A stretch of 64,000 nucleotides of DNA. Source: Lachnospiraceae bacterium (GTDB lineage Bacteria; Bacillota; Clostridia; Lachnospirales; Lachnospiraceae). The stretch is from NCBI GenBank assembly GCA_022510565.1, contig JAFLTE010000003.1, positions 186,001 to 250,000 of the forward strand. The letters are read 5' to 3'. The notes below the pieces were generated by a model. That model saw only the letters and a list, made by a program, of their open reading frames with translations. It was not told where the DNA came from and ran no database searches. Shown piece after piece: positions 60,033 to 64,000 of the stretch (its first letter is position 1; each line of letters begins with the position of its first letter). Position numbers and translations under genes: made by a program.

Positions 60033-61726
60033 ATCTTACAATAGATAACAGAGCAGTCAGTGTGCCGGAAGGGACTACCATTATGAGAGCCGCTGCTTCG
60101 GTCGGTATTATGGTGCCGCACTTGTGCTATCTGGAAGGAATCAACGAAATCGGAGCGTGTAAGGTGTGCGTCGTGGAGATGCGGGGGAAAACCAAGCTGA
60201 TTACCTCCTGCAATAATCCCGTGGAAGAGGGTATGACACTGTATACCAACTCTCCGAAGGTCAGAAGAGTGCGCAGGACAAATGTGGAATTGATTCTGTC
60301 GCAGCATGACTGTAACTGTGCTATGTGTGTCAGAAGCGGAAACTGCAATCTGCAGAAGATTGCCAATGACTTGGGCATAATAGAGATACCTTACAAGAAA
60401 GAGATTCCCACTGCACCGTGGAATCATCAATATCCATTTATCAAGGATGCCGGTAAATGTATAAAATGCATGCGCTGTGTGCAGATTTGCGATAAGGTTC
60501 AGGATTTACATATTTGGGATGTGCAAAATACCGGTTCCCGTACCACGGTGGACGTGTCTATGAACAAATGTATTGAGGAGTCCGACTGTTCCAACTGTGG
60601 ACAATGCGTTACACATTGTCCCACAGGTGCGCTTAAAGAGAGGAACGATGTGCCGGAGATTTTCAAAGTGCTCGCCGATCCGGAAAAAATCACGGTAGTG
60701 CAGGTCGCACCGGCGGTTCGAAGCGCATGGGCGGAGCAGATGGAGCTGCCTAACGAGATGGCGACGGAGGGCAGGATGGTTGCAGCGCTCAGACAGGTCG
60801 GCTTCGATTATGTATTTGATACGAACTTTTCAGCCGATTTGACGATTATGGAGGAGGCACATGAGCTTCTGGAGAGGCTGGAGGAAGTGAAAGCATCGGG
60901 AGTGCCGATGTTTACGTCCTGCTGTCCGGCATGGGTTCGATTTATGAAATCGCAGTATCCGGATTATAAGTCAAGGTTGTCCAGTGCCAAATCACCGCAG
61001 CAGATGTTCGGTGCGGTTGCCAAAACATATTTTGCAGAGAAAATAGGGGTTTCCCCGGATAAAATCTGTAGTATATCAATTATGCCTTGTATCGCCAAGA
61101 AGGGTGAGGCGGCACTGCCGGAAATGGATGTGACCGGATTCGGTCCTGACGTGGATATCGTGCTGACGACGAGAGAGTTTGTAAGGCTCCTGAAAGCGGA
61201 ACACATTATTCCGAGTCTGCTGGGTGAAGAATCCTTCGATTCGCCGCTCGGTGAAAGCTCGGGTGCAGGTGTTATTTTCGGTGTGACAGGCGGTGTTATG
61301 GAGGCAGCACTTCGAACTGCGGTCGCTACCATAGAGGGTGCAAATCCCAATCCTGAAACCTTCAGCGATGTGCGTGGAGAAGCGGGCAGAAGAGAGGTGA
61401 CCTATCATATCAACGGGGTTCCGATTAGAACCTGTACGGTGAGCGGTCTGGGAAATGCCAGAAAACTGATGGAGGATATCCGTAATCGCAGAGCCACATA
61501 TGATTTCGTGGAAGTCATGGCGTGTCCCGGCGGTTGTGTGGGCGGCGGCGGACAGCCTATCGTGGACGGTGTGGAGATGGCATCTGTACGTGCACCTAAG
61601 CTCTATGATTTGGACAAGAGAAGGGCGGTTCGATTTTCCCATGAGAATCCCGAAATTAAAAAGATATATGCGGATTATCTTGGAAAGCCTATGTCGGAAA
61701 AGGCGCACAAGCTGCTACATGTATAG
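60026..61726 (+). CDS. hydA: [FeFe] hydrogenase catalytic subunit
   Basis: The 566-residue enzyme reduces protons to H2 or oxidises H2. Cofactor motifs follow in order: [2Fe-2S] cysteines C34, C45, C48, C62; the His/Cys cluster H94, C98, C101, C107; two [4Fe-4S] clusters (C145-C155 and C188-C198); and the H-cluster motifs TSCCPAW (C299, C300), MPCIAKKGE (C355) and MACPGGCVGGGGQP (C500, C504). The numbering is almost that of clostridial CpI. It overlaps the flavoprotein gene by seven bases, so the pair forms one complex unit. Maturation genes (hydEFG) are not in the window. Confidence 0.97.
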   Translation: MVNLTIDNRAVSVPEGTTIMRAAASVGIMVPHLCYLEGINEIGACKVCVVEMRGKTKLITSCNNPVEEGMTLYTNSPKVRRVRRTNVELILSQHDCNCAMCVRSGNCNLQKIANDLGIIEIPYKKEIPTAPWNHQYPFIKDAGKCIKCMRCVQICDKVQDLHIWDVQNTGSRTTVDVSMNKCIEESDCSNCGQCVTHCPTGALKERNDVPEIFKVLADPEKITVVQVAPAVRSAWAEQMELPNEMATEGRMVAALRQVGFDYVFDTNFSADLTIMEEAHELLERLEEVKASGVPMFTSCCPAWVRFMKSQYPDYKSRLSSAKSPQQMFGAVAKTYFAEKIGVSPDKICSISIMPCIAKKGEAALPEMDVTGFGPDVDIVLTTREFVRLLKAEHIIPSLLGEESFDSPLGESSGAGVIFGVTGGVMEAALRTAVATIEGANPNPETFSDVRGEAGRREVTYHINGVPIRTCTVSGLGNARKLMEDIRNRRATYDFVEVMACPGGCVGGGGQPIVDGVEMASVRAPKLYDLDKRRAVRFSHENPEIKKIYADYLGKPMSEKAHKLLHV

Positions 61727-61729
61727 AAA

Positions 61730-61777
61730 GACGAACTGCGTTCGTCTGCGAGTTTGAGCCTGTGACTCAAACATCGC
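61730..61777 (+). terminator. Tandem hairpins after hydA
   Basis: GACGAAC (61730-61736) and GTTCGTC (61740-61746) form a tight hairpin; GCGAGTTTGAG (61748-61758) pairs with CTCAAAC plus TCGC (61766-61777) with one bulged A. No T-run follows, so these may stabilise or process the RNA or partly terminate it. Confidence 0.55.
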
Positions 61778-61802
61778 GGGTTGTGAAGGAGGAGTGAGTA
61801 AT

Positions 61803-62636
61803 ATGCAGGTAGGAATTCGGTTACACGATGTGGCACAGGGAACGATCGAACAGCGGGCGCATACAGCGAGGGAGCAGGGCTTTTCCTGTGCGCATATCGC
61901 GCTGTCGAAGCTGTGTGATTACAAGATGACACTGCCGGAGCTTACGCCGGGATGGGCGATGTACATAAAGAAGGTATTTGCGAAAGAAGACGTAGATATC
62001 GCTGTGCTCGGATGCTACCTCAATCTGGCAACGCCGGATAAGGAGGCGCTTGCAAAGACACAGGAAATCTATAAGGCGCATCTTCGGTTTGCATCAATTT
62101 TAGGCTGTGGCGTTGTGGGAACGGAGACAGGAGCTCCCAATAAGGAGTACAAGTTTGAAGAGGCATGCCACACGGAAGAAGCGCTGCAGACATTCATTAC
62201 AAATCTTCGCCCGGTGGTCCGGTGTGCGGAGAATGCAGGAGTGATTTTTGCGCTGGAGCCTGTATATAAGCATATTATGTGGAATCCGAAGCAGACGAGA
62301 AAGGTGCTTGATGCGATTGATTCCCCTAATCTGAGAATTATTTTCGACCCCGTGAATCTGCTGGATATCTCCAATTACGAGAGGCGGGAGGAAATCTTTG
62401 CCGAGGCGATGGAGACTTTCGGGGACGAGATCGCGATGATTCATCTTAAGGATTTCACGGTTGAGGAAGGCAAGCTCAACGCCTGCGCTGCAGGCAGCGG
62501 CATGATGAATTATGACGCGATCCTTAAGTATGCAAAGCAGCATAAACCCTATGTTCACGCTACTTTAGAAAATACGACACCGGAGAATGCGGTGAAGGCA
62601 AGAGAGTTCATAGAGAAACGTTACGAGGCGGTATAG
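61803..62636 (+). CDS. Sugar phosphate isomerase/epimerase-like TIM-barrel protein
   Basis: The 277-residue protein belongs to the xylose-isomerase-like TIM-barrel superfamily. Probable metal ligands are the Glu in ALEPVYKH, the Asp in IFDPVNLLD, the His in MIHLKDF and the Glu in ATLENT. Members isomerise or epimerise sugars or keto-acids, so it may handle a uronate, a ketose or an inositol-like compound; I cannot name the reaction. ATG 61803 is used because AAGGAGGAG sits ideally upstream; the in-frame GTG 61794 overlaps that site. It lies between hydrogenase and KDPG aldolase genes, implying a link to the sugar locus. Confidence 0.85.
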   Translation: MQVGIRLHDVAQGTIEQRAHTAREQGFSCAHIALSKLCDYKMTLPELTPGWAMYIKKVFAKEDVDIAVLGCYLNLATPDKEALAKTQEIYKAHLRFASILGCGVVGTETGAPNKEYKFEEACHTEEALQTFITNLRPVVRCAENAGVIFALEPVYKHIMWNPKQTRKVLDAIDSPNLRIIFDPVNLLDISNYERREEIFAEAMETFGDEIAMIHLKDFTVEEGKLNACAAGSGMMNYDAILKYAKQHKPYVHATLENTTPENAVKAREFIEKRYEAV

Positions 62637-62758
62637 CCGCTGAGAGAACTATAAGAATATGTAGTAAAAAATGTGCCGCAGGCAGCACATATTATGCCTG
62701 TTCCCAGCAGGAAAATATAATTTTGTGGGAGCCGAGTATGTCGGCAGAAAGGAAGAAA

Positions 62759-63718
62759 ATGAACGTTATAGATGAGATTTACGGAATCGGTATAGTTCCT
62801 GTTATTGCGTTGGATGACGCGAAGGATGCCGAGCCGCTGGCAAGAGCTTTGTGTAACGGCGGTCTGCCTTGCGCGGAAGTGACTTTCCGTACTGACGCTG
62901 CGGAGGAATCCATCAGGATTATGGCTGAGAAATTCCCGCAGATGCTCGTGGGTGCGGGCACTGTGCTGACGACAGAACAGGTGGACAGGGCTGTGGCGGC
63001 AGGCGCTAAGTTTATCGTCAGTCCCGGATTAAACCCGAAGGTTGTGAAGTACTGTGTAGACAAGAATATTCCGGTTGTACCCGGCACGGCCAATCCGTCG
63101 GATGTGGAGGCAGCTTTAGAGTTGGGACTTGATGTTGTCAAATTCTTCCCGGCAGAGGCGGCAGGCGGTATTGAGATGATTAAGGCGATGAGCGGCCCCT
63201 ACACGAAGGTGCGTTTCATGCCCACAGGCGGTGTAAATGCCGCGAATCTGAAAGACTATCTGGATTTCCCGAAGATCGTGGCCTGCGGCGGTACATGGAT
63301 GGTTAAGAAAGATTTGGTTACGGCAGGTAAGTTCGACGAGATTGAGGCGCTCACAAGAGAGGCGGTTGTTAAGATGCTCGGCTTTGATCTGCGCCATATC
63401 GGTATCAACGCACAGAACGAGTCGGAGGCGGAAAGTATCGCAGACAGCTTTGAATCCCTGTTTGGCTTCACCAAGAAGGTAGGCGGCAGCTCCGTATTCG
63501 CGGGCACGGCAGTCGAGGCAATGAAGAGCCCGTATCTCGGAAAGAACGGACATATCGCAATCGGAACCAATTATATCGACCGCGCGATTTATCATCTGGA
63601 GAAGCAGGGGGTTAAGTTCGATATGAGCACCGCGAAGAAGGATGATAAGGGTAAGATTAAAGCAGTATATTTACAGGATGAAATCGGTGGCTTCGCAGTT
63701 CATCTTGTACAAAAATAA
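62759..63718 (+). CDS. eda: KDPG/KHG aldolase with C-terminal VOC-like domain
   Basis: Residues 1-210 are a class I KDPG/KHG aldolase: GIVPVIALDD, the Glu in EVTFRT, GAGTVLT, and the Schiff-base Lys in DVVKFFPAEAAGG, followed by FMPTGGV. It would split 2-keto-3-deoxy-6-phosphogluconate into pyruvate and glyceraldehyde 3-phosphate, the last step of galacturonate breakdown. Residues from about 212 to the end (DLRHIGINAQNES to GFAVHLVQK) resemble a vicinal-oxygen-chelate/glyoxalase-type domain; ordinary Eda has only about 210 residues. ATG 62759 has AAAGGAAG close by; ATG 62738 is also possible. kdgK follows 26 bases later. Confidence 0.92.
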   Translation: MNVIDEIYGIGIVPVIALDDAKDAEPLARALCNGGLPCAEVTFRTDAAEESIRIMAEKFPQMLVGAGTVLTTEQVDRAVAAGAKFIVSPGLNPKVVKYCVDKNIPVVPGTANPSDVEAALELGLDVVKFFPAEAAGGIEMIKAMSGPYTKVRFMPTGGVNAANLKDYLDFPKIVACGGTWMVKKDLVTAGKFDEIEALTREAVVKMLGFDLRHIGINAQNESEAESIADSFESLFGFTKKVGGSSVFAGTAVEAMKSPYLGKNGHIAIGTNYIDRAIYHLEKQGVKFDMSTAKKDDKGKIKAVYLQDEIGGFAVHLVQK

Positions 63719-63744
63719 GAGAGGAAAGAAGGAGGAGGAAGAGA

Positions 63745-64000
63745 ATGAGCAAAAAAGTAGTAACATTTGGAGAGATTATGCTGCGCCTTGCGCCGGAAGG
63801 ATATTATCGATTCGTGCAGGCGACCAGTTATGGGGCAACCTACGGCGGCGGTGAGGCGAATGTAGCCATTTCTTTGGCAAATTACGGAATGGATGCATCC
63901 TTTGTCACCAAGCTTCCGAAACATGAAATCGGTCAGGCAGGTATTAACGCTCTGCGTCAGTTCGGCGTGGACACTTCAGGGATTGTTCGCGGCGGCGACC
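63745..64000 (+). CDS. kdgK: 2-keto-3-deoxygluconate kinase, N-terminal part (runs off the window)
   Basis: The 85 visible residues start KKVVTFGEIMLRLAP and contain YGGGEANVAISLANYGM, the PfkB-family substrate-binding start, as in KdgK. It phosphorylates 2-keto-3-deoxygluconate for Eda, encoded just upstream. A strong AAGGAGGAGG site precedes ATG 63745. A fructokinase-like or other PfkB specificity cannot be excluded from this fragment, but the pathway context is complete with KdgK. The stop lies outside the window. Confidence 0.88.
   Translation, partial: MSKKVVTFGEIMLRLAPEGYYRFVQATSYGATYGGGEANVAISLANYGMDASFVTKLPKHEIGQAGINALRQFGVDTSGIVRGGD

Overview
The window looks like the chromosome of an anaerobic, spore-forming, gut-type member of the Clostridia, most likely a Lachnospiraceae. 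The reasons are the conserved Firmicute order from spoIIIA through the xseA-dxs-recN block to spoIVB and spo0A, the remA-gmk-rpoZ block, purine-rich Shine-Dalgarno sites, a bile salt hydrolase, an [FeFe] hydrogenase and a pectin/galacturonate locus fed by an ABC transporter that has no ATPase of its own. I see no rRNA, tRNA, insertion sequence, prophage or CRISPR array. The species assignment is inference.

Region 1 (1-20.1 kb, all + strand) is housekeeping and sporulation: the tail of spoIIIAF, spoIIIAG, spoIIIAH; deoB, prfC and a transglutaminase-like lipoprotein; an Asp23-nusB-xseA-xseB-ispA-dxs-tlyA-nadK-argR-recN run with many overlapping stops and starts; spoIVB followed by a gene that carries only the DNA-binding half of Spo0A; then glgA and a SpoVB/MurJ-type flippase. 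Region 2 (20.1-23.1 kb) is accessory: two short CotF-like coat genes, a Fic protein with an autoinhibitory motif, and two small membrane or exported proteins. Region 3 (23.1-37.3 kb) returns to core functions: rqcH facing away from yicC-remA-gmk-rpoZ-trpD-rimO-pgsA-cinA, and recA-recX behind a promoter with two LexA-type boxes. Between cinA and recA sit four accessory genes: a repeat-rich membrane protein, a flavin reductase-like protein, a NUDIX hydrolase and a bile salt hydrolase.

Region 4 (38.8-64 kb) is a pectin utilisation locus. A solute-binding lipoprotein and two permeases import oligosaccharides. Enzymes without recognisable signal peptides would act on them inside the cell: an SGNH acetylesterase, two GH43 enzymes (one fused to ankyrin repeats), a GH105 unsaturated glycuronyl hydrolase, a GH28 polygalacturonase and a CE8 pectinesterase. 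Galacturonate then goes through UxaC, UxaB and UxaA to 2-keto-3-deoxygluconate, and KdgK (cut by the window end) plus a KDPG aldolase finish the route. A LacI-family regulator is divergent from uxaB. Two 14-bp palindromes recur in both main control regions of the locus (38.9-39.1 kb and 51.0-51.2 kb) and fit promoter positions well. An [FeFe] hydrogenase with an unusual NuoF-tail/GltD-like partner lies inside this locus, and an unassigned TIM-barrel protein follows it.

The points most worth a second look are the receiver-less Spo0A in the canonical spo0A position, the ankyrin-GH43 fusion, the paired operators, the hybrid hydrogenase partner, the NPY-repeat/acidic-repeat membrane protein and the KDPG aldolase with a VOC-like extension.
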